Notes: generated by a model from the letters alone, not told the origin. Numbered from the stretch's first letter, positions 32,704 to 42,431 are shown. The stretch: 55,339 nt of DNA from Gammaproteobacteria bacterium (GCA_030065815.1 JASJCU010000008.1:1-55339); one strand, 5' to 3'. Numbers and translations: made by a program.

Positions 32704-34064
32704 TGTCCGGTGCCGCATCCCTGGGCTGGCTCGGCATCGTCCGCCTCGGTCTGATCCAGGCCGCATTGGGCTCGATCGTCGTGTTGACGACGTCGACGCT
32801 GAACCGCGTCATGGTCGTCGAGTTCGCACTGCCGGCGATGCTGCCCGGTGCCCTGGTCGCGCTGCACCATGCGATCCAGATGAGCCGGCCGCGCTTCGGC
32901 TATGGCTCGGATGTCGGCGGGCGGCGTACCCCGTGGATCATCGGCGGCATGCTGGTGTTGGCGACCGGTGGTGTCACGGCATCGCTGGGTACCGCGCTGA
33001 TGGGTGTCGACCCGGTATGGGGCAGCGGGGTCGCGCTGCTCGGATTCGTGCTGATCGGACTCGGTGTCGGTGCCTGCGGCACGTCGCTGCTGGTGTTCCT
33101 CGCCAAGCGCGTCGACGCCGGGCGACGTGCCGCGGCGGCGACGATCGTCTGGGTCATGATGATCGTCGGTTTCGCGGTGACGGCCGGCGTGGCCGGGCAT
33201 TTCCTCGATCCGTTCTCACCGCAGCGCCTGGTCCTGGTGACCGCGTCGGTAGCGGCGATCGCGGTCGTCGTGACCGTGCTCGCGATGCGCAATCTCGAAG
33301 TCGACCGCCAACCGGGGCCGGACGACGCCGGGTCGCAACGCGCCAGGCGGATACCGTTTCGCACTGCGCTGGCCGGTGTCTGGCAGGAACAGGAGGCGCG
33401 CCGCTTCACGGTCTTCGTGTTCGTGTCGATGCTCGCCTACAGCGCCCAGGACCTGATTCTCGAACCGTTCGCCGGCCTGGTGTTCGGTATGACGCCCGGT
33501 GAATCCACGCAGCTCTCCGGCGTGCAGCACGCGGGCGTGCTGCTCGGCATGCTGATCGTTGCGATCACGGGCACGCTGCTCAAGCGCCATCGCAGCACGC
33601 TGCTCCGGCACTGGACCATCGGCGGCTGCGCCGCATCTGCCGTCGCGCTGTTCGTGATCGCCGCGGGTGGCTTCGTCGGGCCGGGTTGGCCACTGAATGC
33701 CAGCGTGTTCGCGCTGGGCGTCGCCAACGGTGCCTTCGCGGTCGCCGCGATCGGATCGATGATGGCGCTCGCCGGTCACGGTCGGGAGAATCGCGAGGGC
33801 CTGCGGATGGGGCTGTGGGGCGCTGCCCAGGCGATCGCGTTCGGACTCGGCGGTTTCCTCGGCACCGTCGCCGTCGATACCGCAAAGCTGTTCTTTGCCG
33901 CGCCGGAGGTCGCCTACGCGATCGTGTTCTGTGCCGAGGGCGGCCTGTTCATCGCCGCCGCGGTCCTGGCCGTGTCGGTTCATCCGCCGCGACAGCCGGC
34001 GGCGCAACACGAAATCGGCCTGTTCGGCGACGCGGATTTCGCCGAAGTGGCCGAGGGGAGGTAG
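32703..34064 (+). CDS. PucC-family membrane protein between bchG and bchP
   Basis: A 453-residue major-facilitator-like protein of the PucC/LhaA family with TSTLNRVMVVEFALPAMLPG, RPRFGYGSDVGGRRTPWIIGG and SAQDLILEPFAGLVFGMTPG. About twelve membrane spans. Homologues between bchG and bchP (orf428, sometimes called bch2) occur in Rhodobacter and are thought to carry pigment or aid assembly. The ATG overlaps the bchG stop. It is distinct from lhaA elsewhere in the window. Confidence 0.88.
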   Translation: MSGAASLGWLGIVRLGLIQAALGSIVVLTTSTLNRVMVVEFALPAMLPGALVALHHAIQMSRPRFGYGSDVGGRRTPWIIGGMLVLATGGVTASLGTALMGVDPVWGSGVALLGFVLIGLGVGACGTSLLVFLAKRVDAGRRAAAATIVWVMMIVGFAVTAGVAGHFLDPFSPQRLVLVTASVAAIAVVVTVLAMRNLEVDRQPGPDDAGSQRARRIPFRTALAGVWQEQEARRFTVFVFVSMLAYSAQDLILEPFAGLVFGMTPGESTQLSGVQHAGVLLGMLIVAITGTLLKRHRSTLLRHWTIGGCAASAVALFVIAAGGFVGPGWPLNASVFALGVANGAFAVAAIGSMMALAGHGRENREGLRMGLWGAAQAIAFGLGGFLGTVAVDTAKLFFAAPEVAYAIVFCAEGGLFIAAAVLAVSVHPPRQPAAQHEIGLFGDADFAEVAEGR

Positions 34065-34071
34065 CGAACCC

Positions 34072-35274
34072 ATGTCCGCAATCGAGCGATTCGATGTCGT
34101 TGTCGTCGGCGGCGGCCCGGCCGGTGCCACCGCGGCGACCGATCTGGCGCGGCGCGGCCGTGCCGTGCTGTTGTTGGAGCGCGGTGGCCGGATCAAGCCG
34201 TGCGGCGGCGCGATTCCGCCACGACTGATCGACGAGTTCGCGATCCCGCACGACCTGCTGGTCGCGCGCATTCGCTCGGCGCGCATGGTCTCGCCGCAGC
34301 GGCGTCAGGTGGATATGCCGATCGACGGCGGCTTCGTCGGCATGGTCGATCGCGACGTCTTCGATCCCTGGTTGCGCGAGCGCGCGCGGGCGTCCGGTGC
34401 CGACGTGCGCCTCGGCACGTTCGAGCAGCTGCAGCGTACCGGCGACGGCCAGGTGCGGGTCCGCTATTCGTTCAGCGATGCGCAAGGTCGAAGCAGCAGC
34501 CGCGAAGTCGAGGCCAAGGCGCTGATCGGCGCCGACGGTGCCCGCTCGCCGGTCGCCCGGCAGTGCATCCCGGGCGCCGACGAGATGCCGTGCGTCGCCG
34601 CCTACCATGAGATCGTCGCGTCGCCGGACGCCGGCGCCGGCAGCGATTTTCACCCGCAGCGCTGCGACGTTTGGTACCAGGGGCGGCTGTCGCCCGACTT
34701 CTATGCCTGGGTGTTCCCACACGGCGACAAGACGAGCATCGGCGTCGGCACGGCGCAGCGCGGTTTCTCGCTGCGCGGCGCGGTCCGCGCGTTGCGCGAT
34801 GACATCGGCATGGGTGATGCCGCGACGGTGCGCTGCGAGGGGGCCCCGATCCCGCTGCGGCCGCTGAAGCGCTGGGACGATGGCCGCAATGTGCTGCTCG
34901 CCGGTGATGCGGCGGGCGTCGTCGCGCCGGCATCGGGTGAGGGCATCTACTACGCGATGACCGGCGGCAGGATGGCCGCCGATGCGGTCGGGCAGTTCCT
35001 CGACACAGCCGATCCGGCGGCGCTGAAGACCGCGCGCCGGCGCTTCATGCGCAGTCACGGCAAGGTGTTCTGGGTGCTCGGGATCATGCAGCGCTTCTGG
35101 TATGCCAACGACCGTCGCCGCGAACGCTTCGTCAGCATCTGTCGCGACCCGGACGTCCAATACCTCACCTGGGAGGCCTATATGCACAAGCGCCTGGTAC
35201 GTGCCAAGCCCGCAGCCCACATGCGGATCTTCTTCAAGGACCTTGCACACCTGTTCGGCGTCGTTCGTCCCTGA
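34072..35274 (+). CDS. bchP: Geranylgeranyl reductase BchP
   Basis: Reduces the geranylgeranyl tail of bacteriochlorophyll a (or its diphosphate) to phytyl using NADPH. The 400-residue flavoprotein starts with the FAD-binding VVVVGGGPAGATAATDLARRG, has RGGRIKPCGGAIPPRL typical of BchP/ChlP, and the FAD motif NVLLAGDAAGVVAPASGEGI near residue 280. GGGGAGG lies upstream of the ATG, and the upstream gene ends 7 nt before. The C-terminal MRIFFKDLAHLFGVVRP is conserved. Confidence 0.94.
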   Translation: MSAIERFDVVVVGGGPAGATAATDLARRGRAVLLLERGGRIKPCGGAIPPRLIDEFAIPHDLLVARIRSARMVSPQRRQVDMPIDGGFVGMVDRDVFDPWLRERARASGADVRLGTFEQLQRTGDGQVRVRYSFSDAQGRSSSREVEAKALIGADGARSPVARQCIPGADEMPCVAAYHEIVASPDAGAGSDFHPQRCDVWYQGRLSPDFYAWVFPHGDKTSIGVGTAQRGFSLRGAVRALRDDIGMGDAATVRCEGAPIPLRPLKRWDDGRNVLLAGDAAGVVAPASGEGIYYAMTGGRMAADAVGQFLDTADPAALKTARRRFMRSHGKVFWVLGIMQRFWYANDRRRERFVSICRDPDVQYLTWEAYMHKRLVRAKPAAHMRIFFKDLAHLFGVVRP

Positions 35275-35350
35275 GGTCCGTCGTGACTGACGGACCCGCA
35301 TCGACCCGGAACCGCGCCGGCCCGATCGCCGGGCCACGCTACGCGAGGCG

Positions 35351-35683
35351 ATGCCCGGCGTGAGCACAGTGGAGCATCCAGCGGGCGATCACGTCGATCG
35401 CCAGGCGCGTCGTGATTGCCACCCGGCAGACGGGCTCCGCGAGACCGACGTCGAGCGGCAGCAGCGCCAGCTGTGGCAGCTGTTGCAGTCGCTGACCGGC
35501 CGGCTCGGCGAGTCGACGCTGAAGATGCTGGTGGGCGAGACCGTGAGCACCGTCGAGCGTCATTGCATCGAGGCGGCGTTGGCGATGACCGGCGGCAACC
35601 GCAGTGCCGCGGCCAAGGTGCTTGGCCTGAGCCGGCAGAGCCTGTATATCAAGCTCGCGCGCTACCGGATCGGTGGCGACTGA
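35351..35683 (+). CDS. Stand-alone PpsR-type HTH protein (mini-PpsR)
   Basis: A 110-residue protein with no PAS domain. Residues 52-110 (STLKMLVGETVSTVERHCIE onward, ending SRQSLYIKLARYRIGGD) align with the C-terminal linker and Fis-type HTH of PpsR, about half identical to the ppsR product encoded in this window, including the conserved Cys (Cys72 here, Cys425 there). The first 50 residues are hydrophilic, with a Gln-rich stretch (ERQQRQLWQLLQ). GAGG precedes ATG 35351; a GTG at 35360 is an alternative. It lies 76 nt after bchP and converges with acsF. It could bind PpsR operators without sensing, or dimerise with PpsR. Function is inferred. Confidence 0.75.
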   Translation: MPGVSTVEHPAGDHVDRQARRDCHPADGLRETDVERQQRQLWQLLQSLTGRLGESTLKMLVGETVSTVERHCIEAALAMTGGNRSAAAKVLGLSRQSLYIKLARYRIGGD

Positions 35684-35775
35684 GCGGCGTCCGCCCGCCG
35701 CCGCTGCCAGATCACCAGGGGACATGGCCGGCGGTCCACAGCACCCGGAGCGGCGAGCCGTTACCGCCGGCGCTG

Positions 35776-36840
35776 CTACCAGGCCGGTGCCATACGCACC
35801 GTCTCGGGCAGTGCGTTCGGCTTCGCCGGCAGCAGGTAAAGCCGGGCGAACACCAGCGCGGCGTTGCCCGCCAGCGCCGCGCGCCGCAGTCCGCCACGCA
35901 CGCCGCCGCGTTGTTTCGCCGCCTCGACCGCGAGATTGATGTCACGCAGCCGTTCCAGCCCGACGCGGAACTTCGGATTGTCGGTGTCGAGCGTCAGAGG
36001 GAAGATCTGCCGGCTGATCGCGGTCGTGATGTCGAACACCCGGTAATCGAATTCCGTCGGGTCCATGCCGAGCGCCTCGTACAGTTGCGGCCTGCTGTGA
36101 TCGCGCACGTACATGGTCGCGTACACGGCGAGCACGAAGAAGCGGATCCACGCGACATTGATGCCACGCAGCAGGCGCGGGTTCGCGCGCATGATCAGCG
36201 CGAAGGCCTCGCCATGACGGAACTCGTCGTCGCACCATTCCTTGAACCATCTGAAGATCGGGTGGAAGCGGTATTCCGGGTGCTTCTCCAGGTGGCGGTA
36301 GATCGTGATGTAGCGCGCGTAGCCGATCTTTTCCGACAGGTAGGTCGCGTAGTAGATGAACTTGGGGCGGAAGTAGGTGTATTTCTTCGCGCGTTTGAGT
36401 AGACCGAGGTCGACCGCCATGCCGAGGTGCTTCAGCGAACGGTTGATAAAGCCGGCGTGACGCGACTCGTCGCGCGCCATCGCGTTCATCAGTTCCTTGA
36501 TCTCGGGATTAGCGACGTTCTTCTCGATTTCCTTGTACAGCACGCAGCCGGAGAATTCGGCAGTCACCGAGCTGGTCAGGAAGTCCAGGAACTCCTCGCG
36601 CAGCTCATCGGACATCGCGTGCGTCTCGGCGTCGAAGTCCACGTCCTTGCGGAAGTGCTCGCGGTTCTTGTCGCGCCGAAACTCCTCCATCATCCCGTCC
36701 CACTCGGCCCTGACCGGCGCGATGTCGAGTCGATCGAGCGCGGCATAGTCGGTGCGGTAGAAGCGCGGCGTCAGCAGCGTCTCCCGCCGCGCCTGATCGG
36801 TCGTACTGTTGGTGGCCTGCGGCGCGCTGTGCTCGGTCAT
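35776..36840 (-). CDS. acsF: Aerobic Mg-protoporphyrin IX monomethyl ester cyclase AcsF
   Basis: Di-iron monooxygenase forming the isocyclic E ring with oxygen. The 354-residue protein has the ferritin-like ligand motifs: [39 protein letters not shown] and [20 protein letters not shown], with Glu and ExxH pairs, and [23 protein letters not shown] 36840 is chosen for its AAGGAG ribosome site; the open frame extends upstream without family residues. Divergent from a BLUF gene across a PpsR-type operator pair. Complements bchE under oxic conditions. Confidence 0.95.
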   Translation of the reverse strand: MTEHSAPQATNSTTDQARRETLLTPRFYRTDYAALDRLDIAPVRAEWDGMMEEFRRDKNREHFRKDVDFDAETHAMSDELREEFLDFLTSSVTAEFSGCVLYKEIEKNVANPEIKELMNAMARDESRHAGFINRSLKHLGMAVDLGLLKRAKKYTYFRPKFIYYATYLSEKIGYARYITIYRHLEKHPEYRFHPIFRWFKEWCDDEFRHGEAFALIMRANPRLLRGINVAWIRFFVLAVYATMYVRDHSRPQLYEALGMDPTEFDYRVFDITTAISRQIFPLTLDTDNPKFRVGLERLRDINLAVEAAKQRGGVRGGLRRAALAGNAALVFARLYLLPAKPNALPETVRMAPAW

Positions 36841-36910
36841 CGGTGACTCCTTGAAAGGCATGGCGTGGGCATGGACCGGCAGGCCGGGTTCGGCATCCGG
36901 GCTACACTGA

Positions 36911-36954
36911 TGTACAATGGACAGTACACTGAATATTGTCAACTATAGTTGACT
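36911..36954. promoter_or_regulatory. Tandem PpsR/CrtJ operators between acsF and the BLUF gene
   Basis: TGTACAATGGACAGTACA (36911-36928) is a full TGT-N12-ACA palindrome; TGTCAACTATAGTTGACT (36937-36954), 8 bp away, is almost perfectly palindromic with one end base off. A TTGACA lies within the second site on the acsF strand, but no clear -10 follows at 17 bp (CATTGT). The sites could control acsF, the BLUF gene, or both. Confidence 0.78.
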
Positions 36955-37109
36955 ATCGGCGCTGCAACAAGCCGTGGAGCCCGGTCGGCGCGCTGCCCGC
37001 CGGCGTCGGACGAACCGAATTATCCGTGCAGAAACAGCGGGATAGGCGTACACTTGGCAAACCGGCCCGGACCTGCTGGCCGACACCACCCACTACCGGG
37101 ACCCCCCTG

Positions 37110-37529
37110 ATGCTCTATCACCTCGGTTACGTCAGTACGCAAACCCGACCGCTGTCGGCCGACGATCTGGTCGCGCTGCTGAAGCAGGCGCGCGCCCGCA
37201 ACCAGGCCAACGGCGTCACCGGGCTGCTGCTGCACCGGGAGGACTCGTTCTTCCAGGTGCTGGAGGGCAACCAGGAACAGGTGATGCAGATCTTCAGCAG
37301 CATCGAACGCGACCCGCGCCACAATCGCGTCGAGGTCCTGTTCCAGGGGCCGACCGCGACCCGCGAGTTCAGCGACTGGCGCATGGGCTTCGTCGAACTG
37401 GACGGCGTCGACGTCGACCGTCTGCCGGGGTTCAGCGATTTCCTGGCGAGCGGCGCCGGGCCGCGACAGTTGCTCAAAGAGTTCACCGAAACCCAGCGTC
37501 TGATGCTGCTGTTCCGCAGCATGCAGTAG
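37110..37529 (+). CDS. BLUF-domain blue-light photoreceptor
   Basis: A 139-residue short BLUF protein, a flavin sensor with no output domain. Tyr7 in LGYVS, Asn31 in [13 protein letters not shown], Gln49 in FFQVLEGN, and Trp90/Met92 in SDWRMGF match the residues of the BLUF photocycle. Short BLUF proteins act through partner proteins. Divergent from acsF across a PpsR operator pair and upstream of bchE, so it may sense light for the pigment genes much as AppA does in Rhodobacter, but without AppA's other domains. The ATG has no strong Shine-Dalgarno. Confidence 0.9.
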   Translation: MLYHLGYVSTQTRPLSADDLVALLKQARARNQANGVTGLLLHREDSFFQVLEGNQEQVMQIFSSIERDPRHNRVEVLFQGPTATREFSDWRMGFVELDGVDVDRLPGFSDFLASGAGPRQLLKEFTETQRLMLLFRSMQ

Positions 37530-37646
37530 CGGCACGTCGTCCCGGCGCCTGCCCGCCGGTCGCTGTCTACCGTGCCGTACCGACTGGCGCCCCGATGTCC
37601 GATCATGTCGCCGTTTGCGGCCGCCGACGGGTGTGCACTTGACCTG

Positions 37647-37689
37647 TGTCAAAAATAATAGACAACTAGACTGTCATTATTCAAAGACA
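37647..37689 (+). promoter_or_regulatory. Tandem PpsR/CrtJ operators upstream of bchE
   Basis: TGTCAAAAATAATAGACA (37647-37664) and TGTCATTATTCAAAGACA (37672-37689) both match TGT-N12-ACA exactly and are separated by 7 bp, one less than elsewhere in the window. They lie 50-95 bp before the bchE ATG. A TTGACC at 37639 could be a -35, but no clear -10 follows. Confidence 0.83.
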
Positions 37690-37740
37690 CTCGTCGCCGC
37701 GCCGGCGACGCCAGCCAGGCCGCCCGCCGGGAGGCGCACG

Positions 37741-39447
37741 ATGCGCATCGTCCTGATTCACCCCAACTATCACTCCGGTGGTGCCGAGATCGCCGGCAAC
37801 TGGCCACCGGCCTGGGTCGCCTACCTCAGCGGTCCGCTGAAGGCGGCCGGATTCGACGATCTCGAGTTCATCGACGCGATGACCAACGATCTCGACGACG
37901 ACGCGCTGCGTGCGCGCCTGCGTCTTGCGAATGCCGATATCGTCGGCGCCACGGCGATCACGCCGTCGATCTACAAGGCCGAACGGGCCCTGCAGATCGC
38001 CAAGGAGGTCAATCCCGCCAGCGTGACCGTGCTCGGCGGCGTGCACGCGACCTTCATGTACCAGCAGGTGCTGTCGGAAGCGCCGTGGATCGATGCCATC
38101 GTGCGCGGTGAGGGCGAGGAGGTCTTCCTCGAGTTCGTGCGTGCGGTCGCCGACGGGCGCTGGCCGTCGGCGCAGCGCGAGATCCAGGGACTCGCGTTCC
38201 GGCGGGATGGTGAGATCATCGCGACGCCGGCGGCGCCGACCATCAAGGACCTCGACGGGCTGGTGCCCGACTGGTCGATCCTCGAGTGGGACAAGTACAT
38301 CTACATCCCGCTGGGCAAGCGCGTCGCGATACCGAACATGGCCCGCGGTTGTCCGTTCACCTGTTCGTTCTGCTCGCAATGGAAGTTCTGGCGCGACTAC
38401 CGCGTGCGTGACCCCAGGGCCGTCGTCGACGAGATCGAGACCCTGGTCAACGAACACGGCGTCGGTTTTTTCATCCTCGCCGACGAGGAACCGACGATCA
38501 ATCGCAAGAAGTTCGTGACTTTCTGCGAGGAACTGATCGCGCGTGGCCTTCCCGACAGGGTGCAGTGGGGCATCAACACCCGCGTGACCGACATCATGCG
38601 CGACGCCGACTACCTGTCGCTGTACCGCAGGGCGGGTCTGGTGCACGTGTCGCTCGGTACCGAGGCCGCGGCCCAGCTCAAGCTCGACCTGTTCAACAAG
38701 GAGACCCGCGTCGAAGAGAACCGCCGCGCGATCCAGCTGTTGCGCGAGGCCGACATCTTCACCGAGGCGCAGTTCATCGTCGGGCTCGACAACGAGACCG
38801 AGGAGACCCTCGAAGAGACCTACCGTTACGCGCGCGAATGGAATCCAGATCTCGCCAACTGGTCGATGTACACGCCGTGGCCGTTTTCGCCGCTGTTCCA
38901 GGAACTCGGCGACAAGGTCGAGGTGTTCGACTTCGAGAAGTACAATTTCGTGACCCCGATCATGCGTCCCGCGGCGATGGACCGGGCGACCCTGCTCGAC
39001 CGCGTCATGGCCAACTACCGTCGCTTCTACATGATCAAGGCCCTGTTCCATTACCCCTGGCGCGGCACCGGCTATCGGCGCCGCTACCTGCTCGGCTGCC
39101 TGAAGGCCTTTCTGAAGGCCGGCGTGCAGCGCACCTTCTACGACCTCGGCAAGGTCGGTTACTGGGGACCGCAGTCGAAGAAGCGTGTCGATTTCCATTT
39201 CGATGCGTCGCGTCAGATCGCGCCGGCTCAGACCGCGGACTGGGAGGCGCTGGTCGAGCAGCAGCGCCGGAAGTCGGAGCGCAAGGCCGCGATCCGGCTG
39301 CAGGCGATCGAGCGCAAGGCCAATGCGAGGGGCGACGTGATCAAGGCGTGTGGCGGTGGCGACGCACAGCTCGACGAGGCCACGCTCGAGGCGCTGACCC
39401 AATCCCCGGTCGACGGCGACGGCGCCGCGCGCGGCCTGCCGTCCTGA
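37741..39447 (+). CDS. bchE: Anaerobic Mg-protoporphyrin IX monomethyl ester cyclase BchE
   Basis: Oxygen-independent, B12-dependent radical SAM enzyme that forms the E ring using water. The 568-residue protein starts [20 protein letters not shown], has a cobalamin-binding-like N-terminal domain ([13 protein letters not shown]), the cluster motif [20 protein letters not shown] (CX3CX2C) near residues 203-210, and a C-terminal BchE domain ([20 protein letters not shown]). GGGAGG precedes the ATG. Works under low oxygen where AcsF cannot. Overlaps bchJ as TGATG. Confidence 0.95.
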   Translation: MRIVLIHPNYHSGGAEIAGNWPPAWVAYLSGPLKAAGFDDLEFIDAMTNDLDDDALRARLRLANADIVGATAITPSIYKAERALQIAKEVNPASVTVLGGVHATFMYQQVLSEAPWIDAIVRGEGEEVFLEFVRAVADGRWPSAQREIQGLAFRRDGEIIATPAAPTIKDLDGLVPDWSILEWDKYIYIPLGKRVAIPNMARGCPFTCSFCSQWKFWRDYRVRDPRAVVDEIETLVNEHGVGFFILADEEPTINRKKFVTFCEELIARGLPDRVQWGINTRVTDIMRDADYLSLYRRAGLVHVSLGTEAAAQLKLDLFNKETRVEENRRAIQLLREADIFTEAQFIVGLDNETEETLEETYRYAREWNPDLANWSMYTPWPFSPLFQELGDKVEVFDFEKYNFVTPIMRPAAMDRATLLDRVMANYRRFYMIKALFHYPWRGTGYRRRYLLGCLKAFLKAGVQRTFYDLGKVGYWGPQSKKRVDFHFDASRQIAPAQTADWEALVEQQRRKSERKAAIRLQAIERKANARGDVIKACGGGDAQLDEATLEALTQSPVDGDGAARGLPS

Positions 39448-40103
39448 TGGCGCGCGCGATCGGACTGGCCGCACCCGAGCGCGTCGCCGCGTCGACCGCG
39501 CAGATCGCAACGATCGGTCCGAACGCGATTACCCGGATGGCCGAGGCATTGACGCAGCTGGCCGACAGCGGTTTTTGCGATGCGCTGTTCGCCGAGTGCG
39601 CGATGCAGCACTACCGTGCGCAGCCGCCGCAGTCCATGGTCGACGAGCGCGACGTGATCCGCCTGCACGCGGTTGCGCGGCAACGCCTGGGCATGGCGGC
39701 TTACCGCCCGGTCGCGCGCCGCGCCGGCGAGCTGACCGGCGAGTACGTGCAGCGGCACCGGATACCGGGTGTGGTGCGCCTGTCGATCCGTGCGCTGCCC
39801 CGATCCCTGGCGATGTCGGTACTGACACGGGCGATCTGCCGACACGCCTGGACCTTCGTCGGCAGCGGTAGCCTGCACTATCGACGCAGCGGCGACGCGA
39901 TGCTGATCGGCATCGAGGGTTCACCCCTGGCCCGCGGCACCGTTGGCGACGCGCCGGTCTGCGACTACTATGCGGCGAGCTTCGAGCGGCTGTTCCGCGG
40001 GCTCGTCGATGCCCGATTGCGCGTCGACGAGCTCGAGTGTGCGGCGGCCGGCGCGCCGCGTTGCGTGTTCCGCGTTGCTGCGGCGGCCGGCGACGCGGCG
40101 TGA
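39447..40103 (+). CDS. bchJ: Bacteriochlorophyll 4-vinyl reductase-type protein BchJ (V4R domain)
   Basis: A 218-residue protein beginning [20 protein letters not shown], with GPNAITRMAEAL near the N-terminus and a C-terminal V4R domain (GTVGDAPVCDYYAASFERLF, CRFRV-type Cys residues). BchJ was named for 8-vinyl (4-vinyl) reduction; the current view is that other enzymes (BciA, BciB or COR) do this and BchJ may carry intermediates. The start overlaps the bchE stop, so the two are probably co-translated. Confidence 0.88.
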   Translation: MARAIGLAAPERVAASTAQIATIGPNAITRMAEALTQLADSGFCDALFAECAMQHYRAQPPQSMVDERDVIRLHAVARQRLGMAAYRPVARRAGELTGEYVQRHRIPGVVRLSIRALPRSLAMSVLTRAICRHAWTFVGSGSLHYRRSGDAMLIGIEGSPLARGTVGDAPVCDYYAASFERLFRGLVDARLRVDELECAAAGAPRCVFRVAAAAGDAA

Positions 40104-40490
40104 ACCTACCCAACAGGGGACAGCCGGCAGGCTGACCTCCAGGTCGAAGCGGTATGCGGGACGCCCGTGGTGTTCGCAGCCGCCGAGACGCCAGTTGGTA
40201 GCGCAACGAACAGCGTAGCCGCCGCCGGACAGGAGACCCGGCGTCAGCGAGCGCGCCCGTGCACCGATCCGAATGGAACAGCGTCGGCTACGATCCGGGT
40301 TGTGCAGGACTCGCAGCGATGCGACCGAGACCGCTCTGGTACCAGATCACTGCCAACCGGGCGTGGCCCGACTGCTGCAGCATCCACGCGAGCGTATCGG
40401 CAGCCGTCTGACCGCGCGTTCACCCGGTGGCCGACGTCGTCGTTCGATCCCGCGCTCGTTGCCCGGCCGGGCCGGCGGCGGCCGCGGCGG
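40104..40490. other. 387-nt region between bchJ and the BASS-family gene
   Basis: Convergent junction with no recognisable gene. CAGCC-GGCA-GGCTG (40121-40134) is a small hairpin shortly after bchJ, without a T tract. It appears to mark the right end of the photosynthesis cluster proper. Confidence 0.4.
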
Positions 40491-41345
40491 TCACGCCGCC
40501 GATGCCGCGGGCTGCCAGCGTCGCCACGCGATGACACCGACCGCGGTCACGTTCATCAGCACCGCGTAGACCACGCTGGGCACGGCCAGCGCCGGCTGCG
40601 CCAGCAGGCTCAGCGCCACGGTGATGCCCAGGGCACTGTTCTGGATACCGCATTCCATCGCCAGCGCGACGCGCTGCGCGCCCGCCAGTCCCGCGGCGGC
40701 CGCGACGGCGGCCCCGGTCAGCATCGTGACCACGTTCAACAGCAGGCACGCCGGGCCGAGCGCCGGCAGGTGGTGCGTGATCGCCGGCCAGTGGACGACG
40801 AAGGTCGCTGCGACGATCAGCACGAACACGACGGTCGCCGCTCTGTGCACGACCCGGCGCTGTGCGGCGCGCAGACGACCGGACTCGCCGAGCCAGAGCC
40901 CCAGACCGAGCGGTAGCAGGGTCACGACGACCAGGCCGCCGAACAGCTGGCCGGTCGGCACGGCGACCGCGGACCCGGTGTGCAGGAAGTGAGCGAGGCT
41001 GGCGCCGACGATCAGTGGCACGGTCAGGAACGCCAGCAGACTGGTGATCGCCGACAGGCTGATCGACAGTGCCGTGTCACCGCGCGCGAGATAGGTCACG
41101 ATGCCGGCGGTGACACCGCCGGGACAGGCCGCCAGTATCATCAGCCCGACCGCGGCCTCGGGCGACAGCGCCAGCACGGTCGCGATGACGAAGGCGGTCA
41201 GCGGCAGCAGGACGGTCTGTGCCAACAGGCCCAGCAGCACGGTGTGCAGACGTCCCAGCGCGCGTCGGAAATCGGCCACCTCGAGGCCGAGGCCAAGACT
41301 GAACATGATGAACGCCAGGCCGGCCGGCAACAGCGCCTGCATCAT
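40491..41345 (-). CDS. Bile acid:sodium symporter (BASS) family transporter
   Basis: A 284-residue integral membrane protein with about nine spans. FIMFSLGLGLEVADFRRAL, AACPGGVTAGIVTYLARGDTALS and MECGIQNSALGITVALSLL are diagnostic of the BASS/SBF fold, including the two crossover-helix motifs (cPGG and eXGXQNs). Members take up organic anions such as pyruvate or pantoate with Na+. Substrate unknown here. Lies 40 nt downstream of menA on the same strand, so probably co-transcribed. Confidence 0.88.
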   Translation of the reverse strand: MMQALLPAGLAFIMFSLGLGLEVADFRRALGRLHTVLLGLLAQTVLLPLTAFVIATVLALSPEAAVGLMILAACPGGVTAGIVTYLARGDTALSISLSAITSLLAFLTVPLIVGASLAHFLHTGSAVAVPTGQLFGGLVVVTLLPLGLGLWLGESGRLRAAQRRVVHRAATVVFVLIVAATFVVHWPAITHHLPALGPACLLLNVVTMLTGAAVAAAAGLAGAQRVALAMECGIQNSALGITVALSLLAQPALAVPSVVYAVLMNVTAVGVIAWRRWQPAASAA

Positions 41346-41385
41346 GTCCGCGTCCCGGGCCGGTCCGGCAACGTGGATGGCGGCA

Positions 41386-42357
41386 TCACGCCGTGACGCC
41401 CGTCAGCAGCGTGATCGACAACAGCGCGCCGAGGAGTACCTGGGCGAACGCGGTCAGCGCCAGTTGGCTGTTCATCTGCCGACTCGGCGGCAGGCGCGTG
41501 CAGCGCCACGCCAGCCACAGGCAGACCGGCAGGGCGAGCCAGGCCGCGCCGATGCCCTGTGGGTGCAAGACCAACGCCAGCAACGGAAAGGGCCCGAGCA
41601 ATAGCAACCCGTACAGCCAATAGGCACGCGCCGGCCGCGTCACGTGAACCAGCGTGCGTCGCCCGGCGCGCCGGTCGCTGGCGTGATCGCGCAGGTTGTT
41701 GACCAGCAGGACAGCGGCAGCGTGCAGGCCCATTGCCAGCCCGACACCGAGCGCGGCCGATGTCAGCGTGCCGCGCTGCAGGTAGTAGCTGCCGCCGACG
41801 GCGACGAGACCGAAGAACACGACGACGAACACCTCGCCCCAGGCCGTGTGCGACAGCGGCCGCGGTCCGCCCGAATAGGCCCAGCCGGCTGTCAGCGAGG
41901 CCAGGCCGATCAGCAAGATCGGCCAGCCGCCGACCGCGACCAGGTACAGACCGCCGATGAACGCCAGACCGAACGCCAGCCACGCGCCGCGCTTGACCTG
42001 CCGCGGGCTGGCGAGGCCGGCCGCGGTGATCCGGGTCGGCCCGACGCGATCCGCCGCATCGGTGCCGCGCGCGGCATCGTAGACATCGTTGAACAGGTTG
42101 GTGCCGGCCTGGATCGACAGCGCGCAGACCAGCGTAACGGCGAACGGCAGCGCAGAAAACGCGCCACCGTCATGCCATGCCATCGCGCTGCCGACGACGA
42201 CCGGAACCACGGCCAGCGTCAGCGTCTTCGGGCGAACGCCGATCCACCAGGCCTGCAGTTGCGGCGTGGTCGACTGCGACGCGTCGGGCGGGGCAGGGGA
42301 CAAACCGGCTTCCGGATCGAATGGCTGGAGGATGGCGCAAAGCATACTGCGATTCAC
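41386..42357 (-). CDS. menA: 1,4-Dihydroxy-2-naphthoate polyprenyltransferase MenA
   Basis: Prenylates 1,4-dihydroxy-2-naphthoate in menaquinone synthesis. The 323-residue UbiA-family protein has RPKTLTLAVVPVVVGSA, the Asp-rich NLFNDVYDAARGTDAADR and DHASDRRAGRRTLV. About eight membrane spans. Menaquinone serves as QA in some purple reaction centres, which would explain its presence beside the cluster; other men genes are not in the window. The first 35 residues are variable and a later start is possible. Confidence 0.88.
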   Translation of the reverse strand: MNRSMLCAILQPFDPEAGLSPAPPDASQSTTPQLQAWWIGVRPKTLTLAVVPVVVGSAMAWHDGGAFSALPFAVTLVCALSIQAGTNLFNDVYDAARGTDAADRVGPTRITAAGLASPRQVKRGAWLAFGLAFIGGLYLVAVGGWPILLIGLASLTAGWAYSGGPRPLSHTAWGEVFVVVFFGLVAVGGSYYLQRGTLTSAALGVGLAMGLHAAAVLLVNNLRDHASDRRAGRRTLVHVTRPARAYWLYGLLLLGPFPLLALVLHPQGIGAAWLALPVCLWLAWRCTRLPPSRQMNSQLALTAFAQVLLGALLSITLLTGVTA

Positions 42358-42431
42358 CGCCAGAATCGCTCCGCGATGGGGTGCCGGGTCGACGAAAGGG
42401 ACGTCGACGCAACGGGTCGCTATCCAGCGCG

